A DNA stretch of 10,053 nt from positions 1 through 10,053 of the forward strand of contig JAXIUW010237507.1 in the NCBI GenBank assembly GCA_035591015.1, in the 5' to 3' direction. The stretch is from Cephalothrix simula (taxonomy: Eukaryota; Nemertea; Palaeonemertea; Archinemertea; Cephalotrichidae). Every line of letters starts with the position of its first letter. Positions within the stretch are counted from its first letter, which is position 1. Positions 1 through 7,719 of the stretch are shown piece by piece. The notes beneath the pieces were generated by a model. That model was not told the DNA's origin. It searched no databases and was given only the letters and a program-made list of their open reading frames with translations. A program made the translations under genes and the position numbers.

Positions 1-270
1 CCGACATGCACGTAATCTACAATGTGCGGATACGCCATTCATTCGTGATTTCTGGATACTCGCGTCGCGTATTCTACAGTTTGCCGACATGTGCGTAATC
101 TACAATGCGGGGATAAGCCATGCGTGATTTCAGGTTACGAGCGTCGCGTATTCGACATTTGCCGACATACACGTAATCTACAATGTAGGGATACACCATT
201 CATGATTTCTGGATATTCTACAATTTGCGGATATGCGCGTAATTTACGGTATGCGGATATGCGATTCGCT
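1..270. repeat. Degenerate minisatellite, about 3.5 units of 66–83 bp
   Basis: Units begin with CCGACATRYRCGTAATCTAC at 1, 84 and 162, and with a diverged form (CGGATATGCGCGTAATTTAC) at 228. Unit lengths are 83, 78 and 66 bp. The units share CGTAATCTACAATG, GATTTCTGGATA and a CGCGTCGCGTATTC segment, and the third unit lacks the last of these. The plus-strand open frame at 91–303 simply reads through these units and is not a gene. Confidence 0.85.
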
Positions 271-513
271 ACCTTCGGATTAGCAAGGCACGTACTAGCG
301 TAAGTGGGATTTATTATTTGTAATACATTTTGAGCCACCCTTTCGCGCCAGGTAGGACAATAAATTTTAACCCCCTTTCCAAAAATGGATAGGGTTCAGG
401 GGTTCCGATTCATTTTCTAAGAGTTTCGACGCAGCTCTACGGGAGTGGCCATCACAGTACGGTACCATCCAACTTCTTCTTTATTCTGTGTATTGAAATG
501 GAATGCACCTTAC
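1..513 (-). other. RhoBTB intron after exon C (partial), phase 0
   Basis: The intron starts at donor GTAAGG (513–508) and runs off the window. No exon matching the RhoBTB C-terminal region was seen on the minus strand. Positions 1–270 are a degenerate minisatellite, listed separately. Positions 271–507 show no recognisable feature. Confidence 0.75.
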
Positions 514-753
514 CTTAGCAGGTTCAGTGAGGGCAAGCGCATCCTCTACAATCGTTTCACCGGCTTCATGGGCTCTTGTCAACTGACAGACAAGAGTCAA
601 TTCAATAAATTCCGTTAACCTTGGCAAGCAAAAACGATTAGCAAGTTCAATGACCTCGATGGGATCTGCAAAGCTGAGATCTACAATCCTGTCTGTGTAG
701 AGATACTCAAGCAAGCAATAAAATGCTGATTTTGTGACTCCTGGCAGTGGGAT
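514..753 (-). CDS. RHOBTB: RhoBTB exon C: rest of second BTB domain and start of C-terminal region
   Basis: This internal exon is exactly 80 codons. Its acceptor is TTTACTTTCAG (AG at 755–754, phase 0) and its donor is AAG|GTAAGG (GT at 513–512, phase 0). It begins IPLPGVTKSAFYCLLEYLYT, the β4 strand and the hallmark LEYLYT helix of BTB domains. It continues with PIEVIELANRFCLPRLTEF, the ELANRFCLP signature found in RhoBTB BTB2, then helices reaching EDALALTEPAK. The reading frame joins exon B without interruption. The downstream family-conserved C-terminal region (basic, Trp-rich in vertebrate relatives) is not visible in 1–513 on this strand, so at least one more exon lies outside the window. 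Calling this 240 bp exon is secure from both homology and splice consensus. Confidence 0.92.
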
Positions 754-802
754 CTGAAAGTAAACATTATATGATCACACATGTGGATATATACACATAA
801 AA

Positions 803-1341
803 TGGGGAATATGAAAGGGGGGTCTAATGTCAGATTGTAAAACCTCCCCGTTTTGAAATTAGATTTTTGCCCAAAAACATTGGATGAACACTCAACCGAT
901 GCGGAACTTTCTTTTCTTTCATATAAAAAAACCGTATCAAAATCCATTAAATATTTCTATGTCAAAAACCTAATTTAGTAGAGCACTTTTGAGCCCAAGG
1001 TCAGGTCATTGCTACTCCTTAAGGTTCGCTAAATTAAACAAGAAGTTTACCGAGTTTTTACGGATATACTCGAGCTAACAAAAGGACTGATAATTTTATC
1101 ACGCGCTAAATCGATTCGATGAAATATGCAAATTATCAGATAGTGAACCTCCGGGAGCAGCATATTGAGCTCCAAAGTGCTCTACTAAATTGGTGATTTG
1201 GCATAGAAATATTTAATGGATTTTGTTGCGGTTTTTTTTATACGAAAGAAAAGAAAATTCCGCGTCGGCACAGTAGTGTTCATCCGATATTTTTGGTTGA
1301 GTGTAAAAGGGCAAAAATGTAATTTTATAATCTGACAATAG
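803..1341 (+). mobile_element. Foldback MITE, copy 1 (long terminal inverted repeats)
   Basis: The left arm (about 803–1033) and right arm (about 1146–1341) are imperfect reverse complements. Shared blocks include AATTTAGTAGAGCACTTT near 973 and its complement near 1175, CATAGAAATATTTAATGGAT with its complement, and AACATTGGATGAACACT against AGTGTTCATCC. A loop of about 110 bp separates them and holds a shorter inverted pair, CTGATAATTT/AAATTATCAG. The outer right end is diverged or truncated compared with copy 2. No transposase is encoded, so this is a non-autonomous element whose superfamily I cannot assign; no clear target-site duplication was seen. It sits inside the RhoBTB intron between exons B and C. 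Confidence 0.85.
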
Positions 1342-1421
1342 TACAGACACACGATCTAAATAATGCCAAAAAGCCTCCCCCTCCCGCGAGTGGGGACCCT
1401 GACTTAGTATTTTCAACCCTA

Positions 1422-1440
1422 AAGCGCCACTTGGTGGCCC
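1422..1440 (-). promoter_or_regulatory. CTCF-like motif
   Basis: The minus strand reads GGGCCACCAAGTGGCGCTT. It resembles the CTCF consensus TGGCCASYAGRKGGCRSYR at most positions, with A for G in the core AGRKGG. CTCF and its core motif are conserved across bilaterians, but binding here is inference. The same bases form a GCCAC/GTGGC hairpin, so this may be only a repeat fragment. Confidence 0.25.
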
Positions 1441-1813
1441 CCTAACGGCAAAAATGTGCACTTTACTAATTACATACGTCATAACATTCTCAAAACAGGT
1501 CTCGCTGTAATGGGACTTCCGCTTTGACGCTATCAGAACACAATTATTGCTAATGACGTATTTTAACTTCCGGAGTTCCGGCCGTTTCAAACTTAATGAT
1601 ACCTTTGTGTAAACAAACCAATTATACCAACGCAAGGTCACTAAGAAAATATTTAACGATTATGAGATAGACGTTATTAATTTATTAGTCGAATTGATTA
1701 TACGATCATAGCATCATGATCGAACGAGTTCACAACATTATATAGTTATTGGAAATATGAAAGCAGTTTTTGTCCGAGTTCGCGCCGAGGATAAATATAT
1801 TGCACGAAGAAGC

Positions 1814-1901
1814 GTTCAATAACTGTTTTATTGAACAACATCACAAACATTTGCCCGATATCATGAAAATGACAACCATAAATCGTCATATTGTTCAATA
1901 A
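1814..1901. repeat. GTTCAATAA hairpin with a third copy
   Basis: GTTCAATAA (1814–1822) pairs with TTATTGAAC (1828–1836) around a five-base loop. GTTCAATAA recurs at 1893–1901. The arms could be remnants of a small foldback element. Function is unknown. Confidence 0.5.
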
Positions 1902-2383
1902 TACCTGGTATAGGTTATTTCAGGGTAAATGCAAGAGGGGAGCATTTTATTCCCTGTTGAGGCTGACGTCATAAGCTGCATGCGAATACGTGATTAGGGA
2001 AATTCCGAGTAGTCGCTATGAGGATACGCAAATCGCGGCTAACGGATGTACATCTAGGTCATGGTCAAATATCACAACTTAAACACAGAACACGCAAGTC
2101 CTACACATTTGACATATAGGCCTAGAGATACATATTGCGAATACACAAGTAGCGTATCCAGGAATTAATTTGCGAATCGAGGATATGCTGCATGCGATTC
2201 GCGTTTCTGCGATCCCCGATGTGCATCGTGCAACTTACATGACAATGCACTGGACATACTGCCTATTTTTTATCAATTTACTTATAACGAACCGTTAACA
2301 ACGAAAAGCGATAAACCCTTACGTCTTCATGTGCTATCTTAAAAATTATTTCTATGATTTTGGGAAAACAATACATCACTTAC

Positions 2384-2502
2384 CACATCAGCAGATTTTT
2401 CCCTAAAATTGTGTTCAAACAATGCTTTCATCCAATCACATCTGGCCATTAACAGAGCTCGGTGGGCTGGCATATCTCCATCTTCAAGTTCAAAAGTTAC
2501 GT
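2384..2502 (-). CDS. RHOBTB: RhoBTB exon B: first half of second BTB domain
   Basis: This 119 nt internal exon follows a polypyrimidine acceptor (a run of T, then ACAG, AG at 2504–2503). It ends at a strong donor, GTG|GTAAGT (GT at 2383–2382). The single G left by exon A plus AC here makes the Asp codon of DVTFELEDG, so the phases match, and the exon ends in phase 0. The 39 full codons plus the split one encode DVTFELEDGDMPAHRALL, then MARCDWMKALFEHNF and EKSADV. That is the β1–β2–α1–α2 part of a BTB fold, with the typical D..F...D....AH..LL pattern. In RhoBTB proteins the second BTB domain contributes to Cullin-3 binding and dimerisation. The frame stays open a little past the donor, but homology stops at the splice site, which supports the donor chosen. 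Confidence 0.92.
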
Positions 2503-2829
2503 CTGTAAAAAAAAAATTAGCATGTAAAATACACAATCATAGCGACTGTGAAATATTTAAGAATTACACCCACCGCAAAATCTCATACAAAAATGGATGA
2601 GGCATCGTAAACCGGAATAATTTCGCCTCCCCCTCGTCGAGATCTTTAAGAAAAGGCATCGATGCCTTAACCCTATACATTTTTGGTCAAAAATTTTTTT
2701 CTACTGTTTTTGGTTAATTTATGGACCATACCCGTTTGGGGGACTTTTTTCATGTTACTGGCTACGCGGCCCTTACATCTAATATGAGTCTCGACGGTGC
2801 AGTGCATCAACTAATCTTGTATATCAAAC
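2503..2829 (-). other. RhoBTB intron between exons A and B, 327 bp, phase 1
   Basis: The intron has donor GTTTGA (a weak match beyond GT) and an acceptor preceded by a run of T ending ACAG. It holds a perfect 16 bp palindrome, AAGGCATCGATGCCTT, at 2653–2668, which would form a hairpin in single-stranded DNA or RNA. Nothing else was recognised. Confidence 0.88.
2653..2668. repeat. Perfect 16 bp palindrome in intron A–B
   Basis: AAGGCATCGATGCCTT equals its own reverse complement. No function can be assigned from the sequence. Confidence 0.6.
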
Positions 2830-3710
2830 CTGCAAAAAGTCCTCTTTGTAATAAAATGTCGTTGATTCTTCCGGCCCTTTCTTTATGAAACTTCATCTCC
2901 AATTCTTCAGTATCTAAACCATCCATACCATTCGTCACAACATCATTCAGGAATGGAACGTTTAACATATTGCTGGCTCGCTTTAATTCCAGCAAACAAT
3001 TACCGATTATAACAGTTTTCCCAGTGTACATATATGTCAAAATACTTTGAAACACACTCAAAGGTATGTCTGGGCTTAAAACAATCGCGACCCTACATTG
3101 GCGCCGAATATTATCCGTTAAGTCTTCGGGAACACAATAAGCTGACCTAAATGCTGATGGCAGAACTCCTCGATCGGCGATTGCCGAGTCTTTACAGCGG
3201 CAGGGAGAGTTTAATAACCTTTCCTCATCAGACTGAAAGAGATGAGCTCCACTATCAGATATCTCAGAGCTGCTCTGAACTCCTTTGAGGGCTTGTTTGG
3301 GTAAAATACTCGTAAAAAGGTCATAAAATGTCCCAGATGTGACACAAAGTAGAGTCCGATGAGCGAGGACCTGACAGCCACCGGAAATAATGATGACGTC
3401 AGCAAGGGTTTCGTTAAAAAGCAAATGTTCAAAATCCTGAACATAACTGGACGATTTGGCTGAAATATCAGGAGAGTTATTTGGAGGGGGTAGGTACGGA
3501 GCCTGACATGATGGCAGCTGAATACGTTTGAGTTGTGGATTCCAGAAACGCATTTTCCGACGCTCGATTAGCGCAACACGGATAACGTTTTCAAAAACAG
3601 TTTGAACTCCATAATGGGTTAGAACGCTACTTTCGTAGTATTCGGCATTTATTTCACGAGCGACCATACGACCCAATTCTGGGGTAATTATATCGTTTTC
3701 TTTTATGTCC
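2830..3710 (-). CDS. RHOBTB: RhoBTB exon A: end of GTPase domain, proline-rich linker, BTB1 (internal exon)
   Basis: This internal coding exon has 881 nt and 293 full codons. It starts after acceptor TTTCTTTCAG (AG at 3712–3711, phase 2) and ends at donor GCAG|GTTTGA (GT at 2829–2828, phase 1). Residues 1–56 are the C-terminal part of a Rho-type GTPase: GRMVAREI, YYESSVLTHYGV (SVL occupies the G5 position, SAL in Rac/Rho), VFENVIRVALIERR, ending KMRFW. A proline-rich linker (APYLPPP, residues 70–76) follows. BTB1 starts at about residue 93 (LADVII, LAHRTLL, FYDLF), is interrupted by a Ser/charged insert (about 137–203), and resumes at about 204 with VAIVLSPDIP and ILTYMYTG. Residues 263–293 link to BTB2. 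This order, including the broken BTB1, is diagnostic of RhoBTB proteins. Known family members are adaptors for Cullin-3 ubiquitin ligases, and their GTPase domain usually cycles poorly; that role is inferred here. There are no stops or frameshifts. The G1–G4 GTP-binding motifs belong to earlier exons not seen here. Confidence 0.93.
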
Positions 3711-4059
3711 CTGAAAGAAATATTAAAAGAAAATTAGAGAGGTGAGTTTTTCGTTTTTCAATTTCATCGTAAAATTATTTCAAAGAAAACAATCTAAAAT
3801 TAGATATCGAAGAGGTGGAATTGAATAATGACAGTGATTAATCTTAAAGCGCTTGACAGCTAGGGGAAATTTTCTCATAACCGCAGAAACAAGTTTTTTT
3901 TATTTTCTTCAAGCACAAATCAAAGTACTGTGAATACGAAAATAAAGTTTCCACCCCAGACGCCGAAGTCGGAGAGTGCAGCTGACCTTGTAACATATGC
4001 ATTATAAGCATCTGTTCGCGAGGGGTATATTACTCGAAAAAACGTACGAGACTCAAATC

Positions 4060-4129
4060 AGTGATTTCTGATTCGATTTTTACGATTTGAATCTGAAAGT
4101 GATTTATCTGATTTTCATGATTCGAATCA
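4060..4129 (+). repeat. Short tandem duplication, about 35 bp x 2
   Basis: AGTGATTT opens both units (4060 and 4098). Each continues with CTGATT..., an AT-rich middle and a GATTYGAATC-like end. The second unit ends in the palindrome GATTCGAATC (4119–4128). The flanking region 3720–4060 shows nothing else recognisable. Confidence 0.55.
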
Positions 4130-4198
4130 ACCCTAACCCCATCTCTTATGGCATCACTTTTTAATTTGCCTTTACACCTATGCGAGTTTGGTGATTTT

Positions 4199-4350
4199 GC
4201 GACATCGCCGCCATATCACTGGGATGTTTCAGTCGCCCTTAGATGACGTTATAATAGCATTTATTTTCTAAAATATATGATGTCCAAAAATTAGGACACA
4301 ATATAAGACGTCATAATAGCGATGTCCCAGCGATATCTCTGCGAGGTCGC
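4199..4350. mobile_element. Small TIR element (about 150 bp)
   Basis: The left arm is 4199–4224 (GCGACATCGC, then ATATCACTGGGA). It is the imperfect reverse complement of the right arm 4323–4350 (TCCCAGCGATAT, then GCGAGGTCGC). Between the arms, GACGTYATAATAGC occurs twice as a direct repeat (4245–4258 and 4307–4320), and GATGTCC/GGACA forms a central inverted pair near 4279–4298. This layout fits a short non-autonomous DNA transposon, but no second copy is visible in the window. The following 620 bp (4351–4974) shows nothing I recognise. Confidence 0.5.
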
Positions 4351-4974
4351 ATTTGACATCGAAGTTGGCCATGTATGATATACTTAGCTAGTATACTAAT
4401 CCCTACCCCAGTCAACTAGCATTGGTTTCTTTCGTGTCGCCTATACAAAATGTAGAGCGGTCCCTAAGCCCTGGCGGTCACTTAGTCCCTTTTTATATTT
4501 TGATGCTTTGTTAAGGTGACGTCATAACTCGTCAACGCCTCGTCCGAGAGACTTCGGTAACTAAATTTTCTTTTTGCAAGAGGTTTACTCATAAGCGTAA
4601 AAAGTCTCACTCAGAGCTTAATTACGTACCCTTGATCAGCTAATGGACCTTGGTAAATCGTTATACGCTAAGGACCATCAGAGATTGTCGGTAAAACTAA
4701 TTTGGTTTTTCCAAGTATATTGGAAAAAATATCGTCTTTGACCAAGCAAGTTGATCGGAAATGGTTCATTAATCGATGAGTATCGATCAATTTTGGGAGA
4801 GTCAGATCTTTTATGTGACAAATAAATAAGACAAGTCTCTCTCTTGAGAAATAACAAACCACACGTTGAGATACAGGGAACGGCGCAGATTAAAAAAAAC
4901 AGCCTTTAGACATTATTAGAATAAACACAATACAGAATTTTTGAAGGAAAAAACTGAATGGTTTTCCTCAACAA

Positions 4975-5043
4975 TTATCTTTAGCTCAGTCGGTTAGAGC
5001 GTTGTTTTCCTTGTGCGCTACATGTAGGTGGTACTATCCATGG
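4975..5043 (+). pseudogene. Degenerate tRNA-like sequence or SINE head
   Basis: TAGCTCAGTCGGTTAGAGC (4982–5000) is a textbook tRNA A box and D arm, with perfect GCTC/GAGC pairing. A weak B-box-like GGTACTATCC lies at 5030–5039, close to the expected spacing. The anticodon stem does not pair and no matching 3' acceptor strand was found, so it cannot be a functional tRNA gene. It is either a decayed tRNA pseudogene or the head of a tRNA-derived SINE. Confidence 0.6.
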
Positions 5044-5089
5044 TCTCGGGCTCCATCGCGACACACGGCGGCAAGTTTCGTAGTCTTGT

Positions 5090-5368
5090 TTGCCAGATTT
5101 TCATTTTCCCTGGTTTCCAGGACTCCTATCGAAAAATTCCCTGACCTTTTTCAGGCAATGCGTTTGAAAAAAATTTGAAAATATTCATAAGCGCATAAAT
5201 TTATGATAACAGCAAGGATATTTGTGCGTAAAGCGACATAATTCCATAATAACCGCAGATTTTAATGCATAAAGAAACAATGGAAGAATAAAAATTCCCT
5301 GACTTTTCCATGACTGAAGGCCAAATTAAAATTCCTAGAAATTCCAGGCGAGTGGCCACACTGATAGT
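5090..5368. repeat. Dispersed repeat with AAAAATTCCCTGAC words
   Basis: AAAAATTCCCTGAC occurs at 5132–5145 and 5290–5303. The flanks are CCCTGGTTTCCAGG (5108–5121) and ATTCCAGGCGAGTGGCCACACTG (ending about 5366). Similar ATTCCCTGACTTTTCC and GTGGCCAC vocabulary occurs in dispersed DNA repeats of several animals (from memory), so this is probably a decayed transposon fragment. Exact ends are uncertain. Confidence 0.4.
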
Positions 5369-5465
5369 GTTAAGGGATTCCGATGGCCCTTTTAGGAGAT
5401 CTCGACGGGATGACAGAAATTTTTATGAACTACGGTGCCTCATAAAATTTTTCCATCCATTTTAT

Positions 5466-6028
5466 CAGGGTGATTAAAAGCGTGGTCTAACGTCAGATTT
5501 TAAAATCGCTCCGATTTTGAAATTAAATTTACATTCAACCAAAAACATTGGACGAACACTCGAGCGCGGAATTTAATTTTCTTTAATATGAAAAATATGA
5601 AAAAACCGCACCAAAATCCATTAAATATTTCTATGTCAAATACCCAATTTAGTAGAGCACTTTTGAACCCAACCTCATGTCTTCTCCCTAAGGTTCGCTA
5701 AATTGAACACGAAGTTTTCCGAGTTGTTACGGATATACTCGAACTAACAGAAAGACCAATCGAATTGATAAAGTATGCAAAGTGTCAGATTATACTGTCT
5801 GCTAGTCTTCAAAAAGCGAACCACAGGGAGTAGCAAAGACCTGAGTTCAAAAGTGCTCTTCTAAATTGGGTTTTTGACATAGAAATATTTAACGGATTTT
5901 GATGTGGTTTTTTTTATATGAAAGAAGAGAATCCAATATTTTTGGTCCAGTGTAAAGGGGCAGAAATTTAATTTTAAAATCGGGGAGATTTTAAAATCGG
6001 ACGTTGGACCCCTTTTCATATCCCCATG
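5466..6028 (+). mobile_element. Foldback MITE, copy 2 (same family and orientation as copy 1)
   Basis: This copy has the same architecture as the one at 803–1341. It shares AAATCCATTAAATATTTCTA, the loop segment TAAGGTTCGCTAAATT followed by TTACGGATATACTCGA, and the mirrored right arm. Its right end (GGACCCCTTTTCATATCCCC at about 6007–6026) is the reverse complement of the left end of copy 1 (TGGGGAATATGAAAGGGG at 803), which defines the family terminus. The left end is degraded (AGGGTGATTAAAAG). TTTTAAAATCGG occurs twice near the right end, a local duplication. Both copies are in the same orientation. No coding capacity is present. Confidence 0.85.
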
Positions 6029-7153
6029 TTATCATTTTGTATGATTCTATTTTTATTCGTTATAGTATACGTCTAATATAGATATGATGCAGATCAATGG
6101 GTTTAAGAACAACCAGAATGGTAATCAATAAGATACCTAATAATTTGGTCAATAACACCGTTAAGATACAATGCTAACTATTACTAACCTATATACACTG
6201 AAAATTATCAAAGCAAGGAGTGAGCAAGAAATAAATTGAAAGCCGGATCTGGTCGGATTATCGCGATTAACTCCTGTGACGTCATAAAACACCATGGGTT
6301 TACAACAAATAAAGGGGCCATTTATTAGTCCATTTTCAGAATACAATGGTTTCAATGGCGAGAAACGAATTAAAATTGGGATTATCGAAAAATCGAAAAC
6401 GAGATTAGTTTCAGAGTGCCCATAACTCCTATCAATCTAAAGGCATTCGTAATATGGCCAGTCGAATGATCTGATGCCCTGGGGGTATAATTGATAAGGG
6501 CAGACGAGGACCAGATACAATGTATATCTAAAACCTAAGGTTGACAGATTATGAAAACTTACAAAGGTACAATGTCAGGTGCAAAAAAGCCTCTGTAGTT
6601 TAAGCCAGATGGTACAGATCACAGAACGGTTAACAAAAATTGGTCTTTTTTTAAATTGGTGATTGTCATATTGTTTTTTTATTTCGCATACGACTGTATT
6701 TGAATCATTTTATATTCTTTAAACCACAGTAAAATTAAAACCGTTCTTTATCGTTCTACTTTTGTATCTGAACGGTATTGGTTGAACAGGGATAGAACTG
6801 CCTTTATTATCGATCCGATCGGTTACGGTTTCACCTCTGTTGTGAGCAGCTCCCATTGTACTGGTGACAAGTTACTGTACGGTCGTTTAGCGGACCCAAA
6901 AAACCTGGGTCATGTTTCTACCTGTCGGCAATATTAACTTATTTGGGTGCCCAGAGCCCCCGCAGCTCCGACAGAACATAGCGCAATCAAGTTCAGATAT
7001 TAAGCTTCATAAAAATCCTTAAATTATTACGTCATTTGATGACGTCAGAAAAGTGATGACGTTGAATTACGTTTTTTTCCCGCGGAACGATTTTTCCTGC
7101 CACCAATATGTAAATTTACCCTCGTAAAAAACCCGATAGGGCACAAGGGCGTT
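6029..7153. other. Unannotated intronic/intergenic stretch
   Basis: No exon, repeat family or RNA gene was recognised. Two TGACGTCA palindromes lie here (6277–6284 and 7040–7047); the second is flanked by further ACGTCA and TGACGT half-sites within 35 bp. The short open frame on the minus strand at 6161–6355 has no recognisable similarity. Confidence 0.5.
7040..7047. promoter_or_regulatory. CRE-like palindrome TGACGTCA with flanking half-sites
   Basis: This is a perfect ATF/CREB consensus. TACGTCA lies just upstream (about 7028–7034) and TGACGTT just downstream (about 7056–7062). It is one of six TGACGTCA copies in the window, so it may reflect a repeated word in this genome rather than a regulatory site. 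Confidence 0.25.
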
Positions 7154-7429
7154 ATGGGGCCGCCCCGGAGTTTACTTACTGGAAAAAAACGCCTTTATCC
7201 ATCGCCAAAAAATAAGGATCATTATACAGGTATCGCAGATCAACTTGGCAGCCAACAAGAACAATTGGACAATTTGGACAAAATTTTCTTATTTCTGGAT
7301 ACCATATCATTTGTGCGTGGCGAAGTGAGTTTGGGCGGACTGTTGAAAAGCAAAGAAGTACAACATCAGCCCTGCAAAAAAAATGTAACAGAGGTTACTC
7401 TCAAAATCGGCGGACTAGACCAGTGGTAA
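7154..7429 (+). other. Unrecognised 91-codon open frame, possible exon or relic
   Basis: The frame opens at ATG 7154 and ends with a stop at 7427–7429, inside the A box of the downstream SINE, so the 3' end is not a native protein end. The middle has protein-like composition (residues include [15 protein letters not shown], then [18 protein letters not shown]). Possible splice signals surround it: TTATACAG before GTATCGCAG near 7229, and GAA|GTGAGT (GT at 7325–7326). A 30-codon exon at about 7230–7324 on the plus strand is conceivable, but I recognise no family. It would lie antisense within the RhoBTB intron. It could equally be chance. Confidence 0.2.
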
Positions 7430-7710
7430 ATATATGTTACTCGGATCTATGTTTCCGGGTTCGAGCCTACTACTGGTGTGTAACTTTGGCTGCCCTGTGC
7501 CTCTAAACTGGGACATTAAAGGTATGGGGATGCCGGTGTGGCAGGGATCATTGTCCGTAGGGATTTATGTCCTCTTTGTATAACATATCATACACTGAGG
7601 GGGACATTCATCCCTAGGAGGGACATTCATCCCTGGGCTTCTTTCGTCAAATATACACAAAGTATACAACCCGGACTGGCATCCCTGCCGGACAGGCATC
7701 CCTTTTACAC
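7409..7710 (+). mobile_element. tRNA-derived SINE, apparently near full length
   Basis: The RNA polymerase III promoter is recognisable: A box TAGACCAGTGG (7416–7426) and B box GGTTCGAGCCT (7458–7468), 42 nt apart as in tRNAs. The acceptor and T stems do not pair, so this is not a tRNA gene. The body follows, with ATCATTGTCCGTAG at 7547–7560, GGACATTCATCCCT twice (7602–7615 and 7621–7634) and GGACWGGCATCCC twice (7673–7685 and 7690–7702). A related body fragment at 8749–8832 shows that it is dispersed. The 3' end and target-site duplications were not resolved. Confidence 0.65.
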
Positions 7711-7719
7711 CGGTAATTA

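Larger units (their letters stand above)
754..2383 (-). other. RhoBTB intron between exons B and C, 1630 bp, phase 0
   Basis: The intron runs from donor GTAAGT (2383–2378) to acceptor TTTACTTTCAG (AG at 755–754). It contains a long foldback element (803–1341), a CTCF-like motif (1422–1440), three GTTCAATAA arms (1814–1901) and one TGACGTCA palindrome (1964–1971). An open frame on the minus strand at 1213–1641 overlaps the right arm of the foldback element and is not a credible gene. Positions 1980–2330 show only a vague reuse of GCGAAT/GGATA words. Confidence 0.85.

Noticed and set aside
91-338. Open frames on both strands across the minisatellite
   Set aside because: Both read through repeated units, giving repeated peptides; one starts only at a GTG.
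1213-1641. 142-codon minus-strand open frame
   Set aside because: Its 3' part is the right arm of the foldback element and the rest has no recognisable family or splice support; length alone is not enough.
1976-2230. Second copy of the 1–270 minisatellite in inverted orientation
   Set aside because: Words such as GCGAAT and GTATCCAGGAAT are shared loosely, but no unit aligns well enough by eye.
3211-3444. 77-codon minus-strand frame inside exon A
   Set aside because: It is a shadow of the RhoBTB exon in another frame, which has clear homology.
4668-4862. 64-codon minus-strand frame as a possible upstream RhoBTB exon
   Set aside because: It has no P-loop, switch or WYPE-type motif and no convincing flanking splice pair.
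6161-6355. 64-codon minus-strand frame
   Set aside because: No recognisable domain; composition fits chance in AT-rich DNA.
7409-7480. Functional tRNA gene
   Set aside because: The A and B boxes are good but the acceptor and T stems do not pair and a repeat body follows, so it is a SINE head.
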